Assembly: GCA_009193035.1 (NCBI GenBank)
Contig: SWDT01000022.1
Location: 296,884-360,883 of the forward strand
Length of the DNA stretch: 64,000 bases
Source: Halicephalobus mephisto
Taxonomy: Eukaryota > Nematoda > Chromadorea > Rhabditida > Panagrolaimidae
Reading direction: 5' to 3'
Part shown: positions 1-11,879 of the stretch, piece by piece
Layout: each line of letters opens with the position of its first letter
How positions within the stretch are numbered: the first letter of the stretch is position 1
Notes under the pieces: generated by a model
Told to the model about the DNA's origin: nothing
Databases searched by the model: none
Seen by the model: only the letters and a program-made list of their open reading frames with translations
Translations under genes and position numbers: made by a program

Positions 1-681
1 AACATATCTTGCGTTATAGTATATGGTCTAAGTAAGTGAGTTTAGTTAGTTTGCCGTCAAATTGACCCCCTATAATATATCCTTTGTTATAGCATATGCT
101 TTGCTCGGTATCAAGGGGGTATCTTATATTCAAGTTCTATTGTACAATCGAACTTCGATATCAGATACCTCCACTATAACATATGCAACGTTATAGCATA
201 CAGTGTGAATGAGTTTAGTTAGTTTCCCTTCAAATTGACCCCCCTATAACATATGCTTTGCTCGGTATCAAAGGGGTATCTTATATCCAAGTTTGACTGT
301 ATTTCGATTTATCAGTAATTTGGCTGTTAATCTGTTATTTATAAAATTCTTGTGAAATTTAAGAAGAAAATTTTTTTACATCAGTAATTATTACGATTTT
401 CTAGTGATTGAAAGTGATTATTTAAATCTAAACCAAACAAAACTCAATTTTTGTTGAAAATTATTTTTTTTGTTTAAAAGTGCTATTTTTGAGAGAATAT
501 TATTTCAATTTTTGACTATTATTATGAATATTTTGATTTTTGTATATTTTTGAATATTTTTGTATATTTTTGTATATTTTTGTATATTTTTATATATTTT
601 TGAATATTTTTATATATTTTTATATATTTTTGTATATTTTTGTATATTTTTGTATATTTTTGAATATTTTTGAATTTGTAG
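1..681. repeat. Spaced duplication and AT microsatellite in presumed intron
   Basis: Two copies of a roughly 90-110 bp segment lie at about 30-138 and 205-293; both carry the words TTTAGTTAGTTT, CAAATTGACCCCC and GCATATGCTTTGCTCGGTATC. Positions 536-671 are a microsatellite built on an 11-bp TTTTTGTATAT unit that ends directly at the polypyrimidine-poor acceptor of the next exon. I see no exon here; it is probably part of an intron of the gene that continues at 682. Confidence 0.6.
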
Positions 682-1867
682 ATCTGCAATGATGTCGTCA
701 AATGGACTCTCGTTAGTTTCGTCTGGATCGTTCCTGTTCTTTGGGTTTTGCCCATGTTTGGGGATTGCTGTAGAAGTGTCTATCTTACAGAAGGCTCTCC
801 TCCGGTGTTCATCGATTCCGACGTGGAGTCCATCTACGACACAATCGACATGCTTCTGGAGGCGATGATTTACCTCCCTGTAATTTTCTCCTGCAATTGT
901 GTTTCCATCGTCGTCCTCCATTACCGGTACATAGAGCTCCAAAAAAGACACAATATCGAAATTCAGAATATGATGAAGAAAAAGGAACAAATTTGGAAGA
1001 CGGATTCAAGTCTCCAGATCAACGTGCTTCCGAAACTAGAGGAACTGAAGGAGCTCTACAACGTCGGGGACAAGGATTCCGTGTATCTGAGGATCCACAG
1101 GAGACGCAGAAAAAGAAGTAATTTTTTAAACAAAATTAATCAAAAAACAAAAAATACTTTCAAAAAATTATTAAAATCACAAAATACGAAATTTTTCAAT
1201 TTGGTCTCGAATGGAAAATTCTAAAATTTCGTGTCGGGATGATTTTGAATTTTTAAAACTATTTATTTTTTATATAATTCTAGAATTTTTAGAAACATAA
1301 AATACGAAATTTTTTTACTTTGATCTCGAATGGAAAGTTCTAAAATTTCGTGTCGGGACGATTTTTGAATTTTTCAAACTATTTATTTTTTATATAATTC
1401 TAGAATTTTTAGAATCACAAAATACGAAATTTTTCAATTTTTGTCTCGAATGGAAAGTTCTAAAATTTCGTGTCGGGATAATTTTTGAATTTTTGAAACC
1501 ATTTATTTTTTAATAATATTGTTGGTTTTTAGATGATTTTTTTGTTCGAAAAAGAATCATGGCGGAATTCGACATGGCGATCGTGACCCTGATTGACCAG
1601 ATGCTGGACGCCGTCGGAATTTTTTTTTACTTGTTATTCTGGGGCGGAAACAACGGATGGATCGACGTCGACGTCGAAGATGTTCTTTTTAATTATGACG
1701 TCACATGGGAATTAGGGACTACTTGTCAAGCATTTATTTTGATGATTATCTGTCCCGAAGTCAGACGAGCTTTTTTTAGATTTTATGGAAAATCTTTAAT
1801 CCACTTCAGAGATCGACTGTCAGACTTTCTCTGGCGGATTCGGTCGCTTGGTCCTTTCTCTCTTTAA
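682..1867 (+). CDS. Seven-transmembrane chemoreceptor-like protein, 3' exons only
   Basis: Two exons join in phase: 682-1117 (acceptor TTTGTAG, donor GTAATT) and 1533-1867 (acceptor TTTTTAG, stop TAA). The first exon encodes a hydrophobic segment with Trp/Val/Leu (TM4-like), an acidic extracellular-type loop with cysteines, a second hydrophobic segment (TM5-like) and a long basic cytoplasmic loop. The second exon gives two further hydrophobic segments and ends in CPEVRRAFFRFYGK, the kind of basic juxtamembrane end found after TM7 of nematode G-protein-coupled receptors. The split codon across the intron (A|AT) keeps the frame open. The amino-terminal half and start codon are off the window. 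The nematode GPCR family cannot be assigned from this half; the 7TM call is an inference from hydrophobicity and the TM7 tail. Confidence 0.55.
1118..1532. repeat. Three tandem ~120-bp units within an intron
   Basis: Units beginning near 1198, 1319 and 1438 each contain a GTCTCGAATGGAAA word followed by TTCTAAAATTTCGTGTCGGGA and an AT tail. This is a diverged version of the dispersed palindromic repeat described in the findings. Confidence 0.7.
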
Positions 1868-2540
1868 AAACAAGAAACGCAACCGTGACCGCCGAAGGCA
1901 AAACTGGTAATTGCATAACCGTTGACTAAGCAAAACGTGTTTGTTGTTTTTTACGGACAAGTATTCCATAGAACCTTCTGAAATCTCCCAAAAAAACTAA
2001 TAAAAGGTTTTAAAAACTATATAAAATTATTCTCAAGTGTCATACAAGTTTCAAAAAAAAGTTCAAAAAATTTCAGAATTCGTTGAAAATCTTTAAAATC
2101 TTTGAATATTTTATGGAACTTTTTAAATTCTGATGAAACCTTCTGAAATTTCTTTAAAAAAATTATAAAATTATTTTCAATTGTCATACAAGTTTCAAAA
2201 AAAAGTTCAAAAAATTTCAGAATTCATTGAAAATTTTAGAATATTTTATGGAAGTTTCTAAATTCTGATGGAACCTTCTGAAATCTCCCAAAAAAAACTA
2301 ATAAAAGTCTTTAAAAACTATATAAAATTATTCTCAAGTGACATACAAGTTGCAAAAAAAGTTCAAAGAACTTCAGAAATCCTCAAACCTCAAAGAAGGA
2401 TTCTGAAGACCACAAGAATCTCTTCAAAATTCTACAAAGTTCTCTATTTTGATACAACTTCGGAATCGAGATTCCAAAAATTTCCAAAATTTTACAAAAT
2501 CTATTTCTAAAATTGTCATTGAAAAAAATCAACTATATTT
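1868..2540. repeat. Intergenic ~150-bp tandem repeats
   Basis: Three units starting near 1974, 2131 and 2273 share CCTTCTGAAAT, a TATAAAATTATT segment and CATACAAGTTTCAAAAAAA. No coding signal is visible apart from a short open frame in the third unit that has no support. Confidence 0.6.
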
Positions 2541-2546
2541 TTTATT
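2541..2546 (-). terminator. AATAAA polyadenylation signal of the collagen gene
   Basis: The minus strand reads AATAAA about 53 bases after the collagen stop codon, a normal spacing for a nematode 3' end. Confidence 0.6.
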
Positions 2547-2598
2547 GACCACATTGAAGGCCAAAATATAGACCAGAGGAAAAAGGGGGGTGGGGGAC

Positions 2599-3563
2599 TT
2601 AACGACGAGTTCCATCTTCGAAGAAGACACCGCCGTCGATGGCACAGTACTTGGGGCAGATACCCTTCTCTCCGGCGCCTCCGGGAGGTCCGGCTTGTCC
2701 GGGTTGTCCGGGGTTTCCGTCGTTTCCGGGAAGACCGTCGGGGCCAGGGGGTCCTTTGGGTCCGGGTTGTCCGGGAGTTCCGTCGTTTCCGGGTTGTCCA
2801 GGGGGTCCAGCAGGTCCGGGAGGTCCGGCGTTTCCTGAAGGGAAAATCGTAAGCATAAACAGAATGATCGACATGACTTACCGGGAGGTCCAGGGGGTCC
2901 GGGGAGGACGGGTTCGCTCTGGGCAGGGGCTCCGGGTTGTCCAGGGGCTCCAGGCTGTCCGGGCTGTCCAGGGGGTCCGGGGGGTCCTTTGGGTCCAGGT
3001 TCTCCAGGAGCAGCATCGGTTCCAGGGTTTCCGGGTTGTCCAGGGGCTCCGGCGTCTCCAGGGGGTCCAGGGGGTCCAGGAGGGCCAGGAGGACCGGCAG
3101 GACAAGGTTTGCAAGGGGGTGGAGTGACGGGTTCACAAGGTTGAACAGGGGGTTTCCCAGGGTTCCCAGGAAGACCAGGAGCACCAGGCTTACCAGGTCT
3201 GCCAGGCTTTCCAGGAGTACCAGCAGGACCTGGAGGACCTGGCAAGCAGCAAGAATCACAAGATCCACCGGCAGCGGCGGCAGTAGCAGAACCCCCACTA
3301 ACGCCGGAATCGTATCCAGCTTGACGAGCAGTTCTGTTGCCAGAGGCAACGGGGAGGTTCTTCAAGCTATTAACCTCACTCCAGATGTCCTTAGCAGATC
3401 CCTTACAGAAAGTAATCTCATTGTGCATCTGACGACGAACATGATGAACATAGTTGTAGACCATAGGCAAAGTGACACAAACAGACAAAACTGCCACGAC
3501 GGAAAAAGTGACAGCCGAATAGGCCACAAAACGGTAAGCCTTTATCCTGTTTTCCAAATCCAT
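2599..3563 (-). CDS. Cuticle collagen
   Basis: Structural protein of the nematode cuticle, made by the hypodermis and assembled extracellularly. Exons on the minus strand are 3563-2882 and 2834-2599; the 47-nt intron (GTAAGT...TTCAG) splits a Gly codon, giving 305 residues, the usual size of this family. The N-terminus starts [12 protein letters not shown] and has one membrane anchor (about residues 14-38). A conserved [10 protein letters not shown] block follows, then RTAR (a subtilisin-type RxxR processing site), a Cys pair before the first Gly-X-Y block, two interrupted Gly-X-Y domains rich in GPPGPPG, and a C-terminal non-collagenous tail with two cysteines ([11 protein letters not shown]). 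ATG at 3563 is preferred over the upstream in-frame TTG because it matches the conserved N-terminus. Several long open frames on both strands across this locus are shadows of the GC-rich repeats. Confidence 0.95.
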
Positions 3564-3619
3564 GGTCCGATCCTGGTTCAACCAAAAAGCGAACTCTGCT
3601 CATTTGGTCCCAGAATCCT

Positions 3620-3630
3620 CCTTTTATAGA
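3620..3630 (-). promoter_or_regulatory. TATA box of the collagen gene
   Basis: The minus strand reads CTATAAAAGG about 60 bases upstream of the collagen ATG. A strong TATA is typical of highly expressed, moult-cycling cuticle collagens. Upstream to about 3770 is a GC-richer stretch that is probably the proximal promoter. Confidence 0.6.
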
Positions 3631-3779
3631 AAAATCGTCAAAGATCCTCCTTCTGTTTCGGGGGCGTCTGAATGAAGGCCAACCCGAACCGGTTTGGACA
3701 CACACCACTTCCTTCTGGAGAAAGTATCACCTCCAAGAAGCAATCAACGGAAATCGACATGGTTCAAGGATTCCTAAAT

Positions 3780-6700
3780 GACTAGATATGCGTAAAAATG
3801 TAAAAACATATTTTATTTATTAATATTTTTATAAAAAATTATTTTTTAAACATGTTTTAAAAATTACGATATTTTTAAAAAAGTATAAAAAAATTATAAA
3901 AATTTTAAAATATTTAAAAGTTTCTATAAAAAAGTAAAAAAATGTATTTTATTCATTAATATCTTTATAAAAAAACTTGTTTCATTTTTAAAACGATATA
4001 ATTCGAACTTGTCAAAAGTGTATCTAATATTATTTTTCATAATCTTTGGTCTTGAGTGGAAAATTTTGAAAAATGAATTTGATGATTTTTTTGAATTTTT
4101 ATATTTTTATTCTTATATGACTGTCACTTCAGAATCTGCTGGGTAGTTCTGGAGCCTTCCGAAAGTAGATTAACACTAAATTTGACATTTTTCGGTCTCG
4201 ACTGGAAAATTTTGAAAATTCGTGTTGAGACAATTTTCGACTTTTTTAGATTAAGATTTTTATTTTTTAATAATATGGATTTATAAACTTTTTAAGATTA
4301 CTTAAATTCAAAATTTCATTTTTATTGATCTCGACTGGAAAATTTTGAAAATTCGTGTTGAGACAATTTTCGACTTTTTGTTGTTAAAATTTTTATTTTT
4401 TTTCTATATTCTTTTTATTTTGAGAATTACACGAATATTCGTGCAATAAATCAACCACAGAACATCATAAGACCGATTCTGAGAGAAATAGTCATGGTTT
4501 CATTTTGTAACTTTGCAAAATTGCCTCAGGCAATTAGCGGAAAGTCGGCTGAGACCGTCTGTGGAGTTAGAAACTGATTTTGATTAGAATCTTCGGAAAT
4601 TAGATAGCCCGAGGGAGCTGGTTTCCTTGTTTACTCTAATTTTTCTGAATATTTTTCTGGAAGGAATTCGAGGAAGATCATCACCGGTCAGTAAAAAACC
4701 AGGATTTTTAAAAAAAAATCAAAATTTAAAGAAATTTTAGAATTGGAATCTTCAAAAATTAAGATTTTCGAAATTTTGGAGAATTTAAAAAATTTTTAAA
4801 AACATGCAAAATCTCATTAAAGCTTCTAAAATTTTCCAAGATTCAGAAGAAGCTTCTGAGAACTTCCGGAATTTCGGAAAAAGTTTTGAAATCTTCCAAG
4901 ATTCTGAGATCTTAGAGAATTTTATGGAAGTTTCTGAAGGCTTCTAGAATCTTAGAAACGTTTTTGAAATATTTTAGAATTCAATAGAAATTGCCAGAAT
5001 TCTACGGAGGTTTCTAGAATTCGTCATGAAGACTGTGAAGCTTTTTAAAATTCCTTAGAAGCTTCCAGAATATAGTAAAAACTTTTTAGAATATAGTAAA
5101 AAATTTTTAGAATATAGTAAAAACTTTTTAGAATATAGTAAAAAATTTTTAGAATATAGTAAAAACTTTTTAGAATATAGTGAAAACCTTCCAGAATCCA
5201 GTAAAAACTTTTTAGAGTCCTCTACAGTCTCGTAGAAGTTTCTGGAACCTTATAGAAATTTTGAAGATCTTCCAGAATCTAGTAAGAACTTTTTACAATT
5301 CTCCGAAAATTTTTAGAATCCTTTAGAAACTTTCAAAACTCACTAAAAACCTTCCAAAATCCCTTAAAAACTGCTATATTTTCCTAAAATTCCATTAAAA
5401 TCATAAATTTTCCTACAACCCAATAAATTTAAAATTTCGAAAATGTTTAAATTTTTTCAATTTCTAAAAAAATCTACTTTTAATTTTAAATAGGATTTTG
5501 AATAAATTTGAAAATTTAGGAGATTTAAAAAATCACAATTTCCTGATTGGATGTTTTTTATCGAATAACGTGTCTGGAATCCAGTTAAAACAGCGACAAA
5601 TGCGTAATGATCGCCTCTGGCATTGTTATCTCGTAGCAGGTTATCCGATCACGCAATTTATTATTTCCAAAATTTTTTTCCGAAAAAAGAAACAAATTTG
5701 ATTTAAAAAATCACATTTAAGAAAATCGACATTTTAAAAAAATTATATTTGAAAAAATTAAAATTATATTTTTTCGTTTTTTGCAAGAGTATTTGTATAT
5801 TTGTAATCAAGGCAAAAAGTACACATAAGTATGAAAAAGAGTTATTGGAAGGTAGAAAATCAGAATAAGAAACGGGGAATCCTAAAGTTGATGATTGAAA
5901 AGTTCCATATGTCGCCAGATTCTCTTCTATCCTAATATTTGATATATCAATTTCTGTATTTTTATGATTCTTCCACTCCAGAAGTCTAAAAATATTGAAA
6001 TTCATCAAGTTGAAACAGAAAATAAGGAATCCTAAAATTGATGATTTAGAAGTTTCACTTACCAGATTCTCTTCTATCTTAATATTTGATATATCAATTT
6101 CTGTACTTTCATATAATTCTTCCACTCCAGAAGCCTAAAAATATATAAAAGTCTAAAAATATTGAAATTTACCAAGTTAAAACAGAAAATAAGGAAACCT
6201 AAAATTGATGATTTAGAAGTTTCACTTACTAGATTCCCTTTCATTTCGCAATATTTTATTTATAAATTTTTGCCTTTTTACCTCATTTTCTCACTCTGCA
6301 AAACTAAAGGTGTATTTAATTAAAAAATGACCAAAAGTGATAACATCGAAGTAGAAAAGAAAAAATCCTAAAATTGATGATCGAGAGCTGCCAAACAGGA
6401 AGCTTCTTTTCCACTTCCTCGGTAATTAATATATGAAACTTAAAATTTTCTCACTTTTGTGTTTTATATATCGAAAACTATATTTTTTGAATATTTATTT
6501 TTAAACATTTTAAAGAAATTGTAGTTGATTTTATAAAAAATTTCGAAATTTGATATATGAAACTTAATTCGTAATTTTTGAATTTTATATATTGAAAATT
6601 GTATTTTTTGAATATTTATTTTTAAACATTTTAAAGAAATTGTAGTTGATTTTATAAAAAATTTCGAAATTTGATATATGAAACTTAATTCGTAATTTCT

Positions 6701-7084
6701 GAATTTTATATATCAAAAATTGTATTTTTTGAATATTTATTTTTAAAGATTTTTAAACAAATTGTAACTGATTTGGAACAGTTGAGTAAAGTTACTTTTC
6801 CTCTAAGAAATGCATGAACTGAGTTTACAATTGCGGTCTCCATGGTTCACATAAACTTTACAGCTGACTTTAATAAAGAAAGTTGTCTTTCGAAATTCAA
6901 AAATTATTTATACTTTTCCAGTTGACTTGCAGATGACAAAGTCGGACTAATTGTTCTTTTTGGAAAGGGTTCTTGATTGAGGAAAACTTGGCCGGAACTT
7001 CTTGTTTCGTTTTTTGAGAAGGCTTGTTGGGTGATTCAATTTTGTCCAGATTAGATTTTTCAAAAATTTGTTTTTTACTAAAAG
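3780..7084. repeat. Gene-free repeat region
   Basis: It holds AT-rich filler, two good copies of the dispersed palindromic repeat (4190-4240 and 4325-4370), a 21-bp tandem array TAGAATATAGTAAAAACTTT at about 5064-5185, decaying ~165-bp units at 5880-6420, and three ~120-bp units at about 6431-6770. GC-richer islands at 4490-4690 and 6780-7040 have no coding signal; the second sits just upstream of the LRR gene and may be its promoter. Confidence 0.6.
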
Positions 7085-10000
7085 ATGAAAAAAATATTTT
7101 TCTTCAGTATTTTAATAATTACGGTAGAATCCGAAGACAATGGGACTTCTTGTGATCCTATCCATGCCCAGGGCCACGGAATAAATTTGGTGAATTTTTT
7201 AAAATTTAAAATTTAAAAATTATTTAAAATTTTCGAAATTATTTAAATTTAAAAATTATTTAAAATTTTCGAAATTATTTAAAATTTAAAAAACTTTAAA
7301 TTCTTGAAATTATTTAAATTTAAAATTCTTGAAATTTTCGAAATTATTTAAAATTAAAATTTTTTTTAATTCTTGAAATTATTTAAATTTAAAAATTCAA
7401 CCACTTCAGAATCTTCTATTGGATTTTGGAAATTTATAAATTTTAAAATATAATTAAAATTAAAAATTAAAATTTATAAATTTTAAAACTAAATTTAAAA
7501 TTTAAATTTAAATTTAAAATATAATTTTAAATTAAATTTAAAAGTAAAAATTAAAATTTGTAAGTTTTAAAATATAATTTAAAACTAAATTTAAAATAAA
7601 AATTTGTAAATTTTAAAATATAATTTTAAATTTTTTCCAGATCTGCTGCAACAAAGAAAATCAAGTGACCCCGGATTGCGAATTTTCGAACCTCTGCAAA
7701 TTTCACAGATGCAAATGTAACTTGTTTGTTTCGTCTTCTTTCGACTGTAATCCAGAAAACAACACCTACAGTACCCTACCGTACTCTTGGAAGGACCATG
7801 CTCCAGGACCGAAAATTCCGTTTTTTTGTTTATTTCCGAATTTTCCAAACGAGAAAAAAGCAGACTACAGTATTTATTTAAATATTTTTAATTTAAATTC
7901 TGTTTTATTTTTTTCTGGATTAAGAAATTACAAAATTATTTCTGTTTCCATCGAGGCCGATTTTTCGGAAAATTTTTCGAAAATTTTAAATTTCGCCGAA
8001 ATTTTTCCGGATTTAATTTTTTTTTCGATCAAAAGTCCATCGAAAAAAAATATCGGAAATCTTAAATTTTTGAATGGATTAAAAAAATTGGAACATTTAA
8101 ATTTGATTAATTTAAATTTTGAATTTGGATCTGAACCGAAATGGCTTCGAAAAATCCGAAAAATCCATGTTCAAAATTCTGATTTTTCGGATTTTCCAAA
8201 ATGGATGGCCTTTGCCGAGAATCTGGAAAGACTCACGATTCAAAAAACAAATTTAAAAAACGTCGTGGTTATTTCGCAATTAAAAAATTTGATTATTTTA
8301 AAATTGGACGAAAATTTCATCGAAGATCTTCATGGAATTTCGTTTTCGTCCAACAAAACTCTGGAAATCTCCCTAAAAAACAACAAAGTAAGTGATAATT
8401 TCGAACATATTTAATAAGTTTGAAAAACTTCTTAGATTACGGTATTTTGAAAAAATTACAGTACACTGGAAATTTTTGAAATTTTAAAATTTATCAAATA
8501 ATTTTCGAAATTTACAAAATTATATAAATTAAAAATTTTTCATTTTCAGTCTTGATTGGGAAATTCCAAAATTCGTGTTGAGACCAGTTTCTAAAAAGGT
8601 TCATAATTTTTATATTAGTATGATTACTGTAGTTTGAAAAAATTACAGTACGCTTTGAAAATTTTTAAAATTTTAAAATTTATCAGATAATTTTCGAAAT
8701 TTGCAAAATTGTATAAATTTAAAATTTTTCATTTTAGGTCTTGATTGGGAAATTCCAAAATTCGTGTTGAGACCAGTTTCTAAAAAGGTTCATAATTTTT
8801 ATATTAGTACGATTACTGTAGTTTAAAAAAATTACAGTACACTTTGAAAATTTAAAAATTTTGAAATTTATCAAATAATTTTCGAAATTTACAAAATTGT
8901 ATAAATTTAAAATTTTTCATTTTCGAACTTAATTGGGAAATTCCAAAATTCGTGTTGAGACCAGTTTCTAGAATTTTTATAAAAAATATTTTTGTTTTTG
9001 TGATATGGTTAGTAATATTTTTAGATAAAATCGATAGGAGCCCACACGTTTCTGCAGTCGACTTCTTTGAGGATCCTGGATCTGTCGGGGAACCGGATCT
9101 CGTTTCTCCCTCCAAAAGCCTTCCAATTCAACGAGAAACTCAAAGTTTTGAAGTTGGATTCGAACAAGATCGAAGAACTGAAAACCCACCAATTCGTGGG
9201 GTTGGAGACCCTGAGGACCCTTGGGCTCTCCCGGAACCCGATCAAGGCCGTGGACCCCTTTGCTTTCCTTCCGTTGTCCAAGTCCTTGAGGAATCTGGAG
9301 CTCAACGGCTGCGATTTGACCAGAATCCCCCTGGCAGTGACCCAATGTTGTTCTTTGGAAAGACTAGAACTCAACGAAAATCGATTTTTCGACGGAGATT
9401 CCATGCCCAGTGAAGTCCTGGCGTTGATCAGCGGATTGAAGAGCATTTCCTTCGAAAGGAATCCCTTGATGAAGTTGCCTGAGGGCTTGTTCCTGATCCC
9501 AGAGACGAACACTCAAGCACTAGAGGGGGTGATTGACACTCTGATCCAGTTGCCGGTCTGGAGGAACGAGCCCTGTACCCCCTTCATGTGGAACTTCCAC
9601 TTGGCCAACAGGTAACTAAAATAAAAATAAAATTAAAAAATAAAATTAAAAAATAAAATAAAAAAATTAAAATAAAAAAATTAAAATAAAAAAATTAAAA
9701 TTAAAAAATAAAAAAATTAAAATTTAAAATTTAAAAATTTAAAAATTTAAAAATTTAAAAATTTAAAAATTTAAAAATTTAAAAATTTAAAAATTTAAAA
9801 ATTTAAAAATAAAAAAGTTAAAAATAAAAAAGTTAAAATTAAAAATAATTATTTTTTAAAAACTAAATATGAATTTTAAGAATTTAATGAAAACTTCCAA
9901 AATTATAATTTTGAATGATTTTGGAAATTTTCATCAAATTTTAGGAAATTTTAATTTTGAAAAATTAGATTTATTTAGTTAATCCCAATCTGATTACAGT

Positions 10001-10447
10001 ACTTCTCATCTTCGTCGGAAACTCTCGGTCTGGAACGAGGCCAGGATGCGGCACCAGAACCTGGGGCACTGCGAGTTCCTCTACGAACGTCTGCTCGAGA
10101 ACCTCCAGCTCTACAGAGAACTCGCGGAAAACAGCGGTTGTGAAGCCAATAGAAGACTTAGAAGAGTCCGGGAATCCTGTGGAAAAAATAAAAAAAATCA
10201 TTCTTCAAAAAAACAAAAATCTACAGTAATCAAAGATGTTCATCCACATTCTCCCAGTGGAGTCTTCATTGTTGAAAAATCCATTGAATCAAATTCTCTT
10301 CAGGACCAAGAAATTGTTCTTTTTGGAAGTTTGTTGGCCAATGCGATGTTTGTCGTGATTTTCGTTTCGGGATTTGTGTACATCATGGCCAGCAGGATCG
10401 TCTCGAGACCCAGAAGCAGGAACGGTTTCGAATCCATCGAGAATTAG
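7085..10447 (+). CDS. Leucine-rich-repeat type I membrane protein
   Basis: Four exons join in consistent phase: 7085-7189, 7641-8387, 9025-9611 and 10000-10447, giving 628 residues. Exon 1 encodes a signal peptide (MKKIFFFSILIITVESED). Exon 2 begins with a cysteine-rich N-cap (ICCNKE... and CKFHRCKC) and runs into leucine-rich repeats; exon 3 continues them with clear LxxLxLxxN units such as LRILDLSGNRI and LKVLKLDSNKI, ending near CTPFMWNF. Exon 4 carries a basic linker, one transmembrane helix at about residues 585-610 and a short cytoplasmic tail. The acceptor at 9024 was chosen over one at 9057 because it keeps an entire repeat (NNKIKSIGAHTF). The protein belongs to the extracellular LRR-only group that in worms shapes apical matrix or adhesion; no specific orthologue is recognised. 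Confidence 0.86.
8400..9000. repeat. Three ~190-bp tandem units in LRR intron 2
   Basis: Units near 8440, 8630 and 8815 each contain ATTACAGTAC, then TTGATTGGGAAATTCCAAAA and TTCGTGTTGAGACCAGTTTC. Each therefore embeds one well-kept copy of the dispersed palindromic repeat. Confidence 0.8.
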
Positions 10448-10489
10448 TTTCCAAAGGATGGATGTCAATTGACCCATATGCAAATTTAT

Positions 10490-10965
10490 GCGCATTCGTT
10501 TTCCACTCAAGACCAGATAAAAATTTAAAAATAATTTTTCAAGGTCCCAAATGGAAAAATACATAAAATTAAATATATTTATTTTCCACTCAAGACCAGG
10601 TAAAAATTTTCAAAACTTCTTGGTCCTAAGTAGAAAGTACAAAAATTCAATGTCTTTGTTTTCCATTTAAGACTAATGAAAATTTAGAAAGTTAATTTTT
10701 AGATGGTCTTGAGAAGAAAATTTTAAAAAAAACTGAGAAATTCTATTTTCCATTCGAGACTAATGAAAATTTAGAAAATTAATTTCTAGATGGTCTCGAG
10801 AAGAAAACTGAGAAATTCTGTTTTCCATTTGAGATTAATGAAAATTTAGAAAGTTAATTTTTAGATGGTCTCGAGAAGAAAACTGATAAACTCTGTTTTC
10901 CATTTGAGACCAATGAAAATTTACAAAGTTAATTTTTAGATGGTCTCGAGAAGAAGTTAATTGCG
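10490..10965. repeat. Tandem ~80-bp units after the LRR gene
   Basis: About five units repeat TTTTCCATTYGAGACTAATG...AGATGGTCTCGAGAAG. They contain GAGAC and GTCTC words like the dispersed palindrome. No gene is visible. Confidence 0.65.
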
Positions 10966-11319
10966 CTTGATTTTCCCCACCGGTCGATTGACGTTAATCC
11001 TTTAAAATTAGAATTTTTCCTTACTTTGCCTCCGGCGTCATTGATTCATTTTTCATTTTGTGGTTGTTATATTTATAAAGTTGGACCTGTCTGAACATTG
11101 AGTTTCAAGTGTTTTGAGATCCAAAAACGGAAAACTTAAAGAGTCCATTAAGTAACGGGCTGTCGATCAACTGCAGACAGAAAAGGAATAAAGAACGGAT
11201 ACAGACAGGCCGTTTGTTGACCAACGATAATGACCAGTTTTTCCCTTTTGTATTGAGACACAAACGGGACCGCTCGTATTTCACTCGGGGCAACCGTCGA
11301 GGGAAAGCTGTCCACCTGG
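10966..11319. other. GC-richer island with a TATA-like motif
   Basis: This segment is clearly less AT rich than its surroundings and contains ATATTTATAAAG near 11070. Its minus-strand open frame (62 codons) has no recognisable similarity. It could be a distal regulatory element or a remnant; I see no gene. Confidence 0.3.
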
Positions 11320-11864
11320 GGGCTGCACGACCGTTGCTCCCAGCGACGTTTTCTCCCTATTTTTCCTCTTTTTAATCTCCACTGATTTTGAAATTTTTTT
11401 AAATTAATTTTTCCTAATTGAAATATTGAGTTAATTTAATTATTGAAAAAATTAATGTAAAAGCGAAATGGGATAAATCTTGTGACAGAGGGGAGCAACT
11501 GTCATATAACCCCCAGCGACGTTTTTTCCCTTTTTTTCTTTTTAATCTCCACTGATTTCGAAGTTCTTTTAAATTAATTTTTCTTAATTAAAATATTGAG
11601 TTAATTTAATTATTGAAAAAATTAATGTAAAAACAAAATAAATGAGATAAATCTTGTGACACGGAGGGGAGCAACTGTCATAACCCCCAGCGACGTTTTC
11701 TCCCTTTTTTTCCTCTTTTTAATCTCCACTGATTTTGAAATTTTTTTAAATTAATTTTTCCTAATTGAAATATTGAGTTAATTTAACTACAAAGAAATTA
11801 ATGTAAAAACAAAATAAATGAGATAAATCTTGTGACACAGAAGGGAGCAACTGTTGTACAGCCC
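11320..11864. mobile_element. Foldback/MITE-like element E1 with target-site duplication
   Basis: Imperfect inverted termini begin GGGCTGCACGACCGTTGCTC at the left; the complement of the right end reads GGGCTGTACAACAGTTGCTC. They are flanked by the direct repeat ACCTGG at 11314-11319 and 11865-11870. The 545-bp body is three ~174-bp tandem units starting near 11340, 11512 and 11688, each with CCAGCGACGTTTT at one end and GGGAGCAACTGT at the other, so the internal units look like head-to-tail copies of the element itself. There is no open reading frame; it would need a transposase in trans. Confidence 0.6.
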
Positions 11865-11879
11865 ACCTGGATGACTTTC

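Noticed and set aside
522..755. Minus-strand frame of repeated YKNIQKYTKI-type peptides
   Set aside because: It is a translation of the 11-bp TTTTTGTATAT microsatellite.
2516..3708. Several long open frames on both strands over the collagen gene
   Set aside because: They are Ser/Arg/Gly-rich shadows of the GC-rich Gly-X-Y repeats; only the 3563-2599 model has a proper N-terminus, splice phase and Cys-containing tail.
9058..9066. Alternative acceptor for LRR exon 3 at 9057
   Set aside because: It is in frame but would delete part of one leucine-rich repeat that the acceptor at 9024 keeps.
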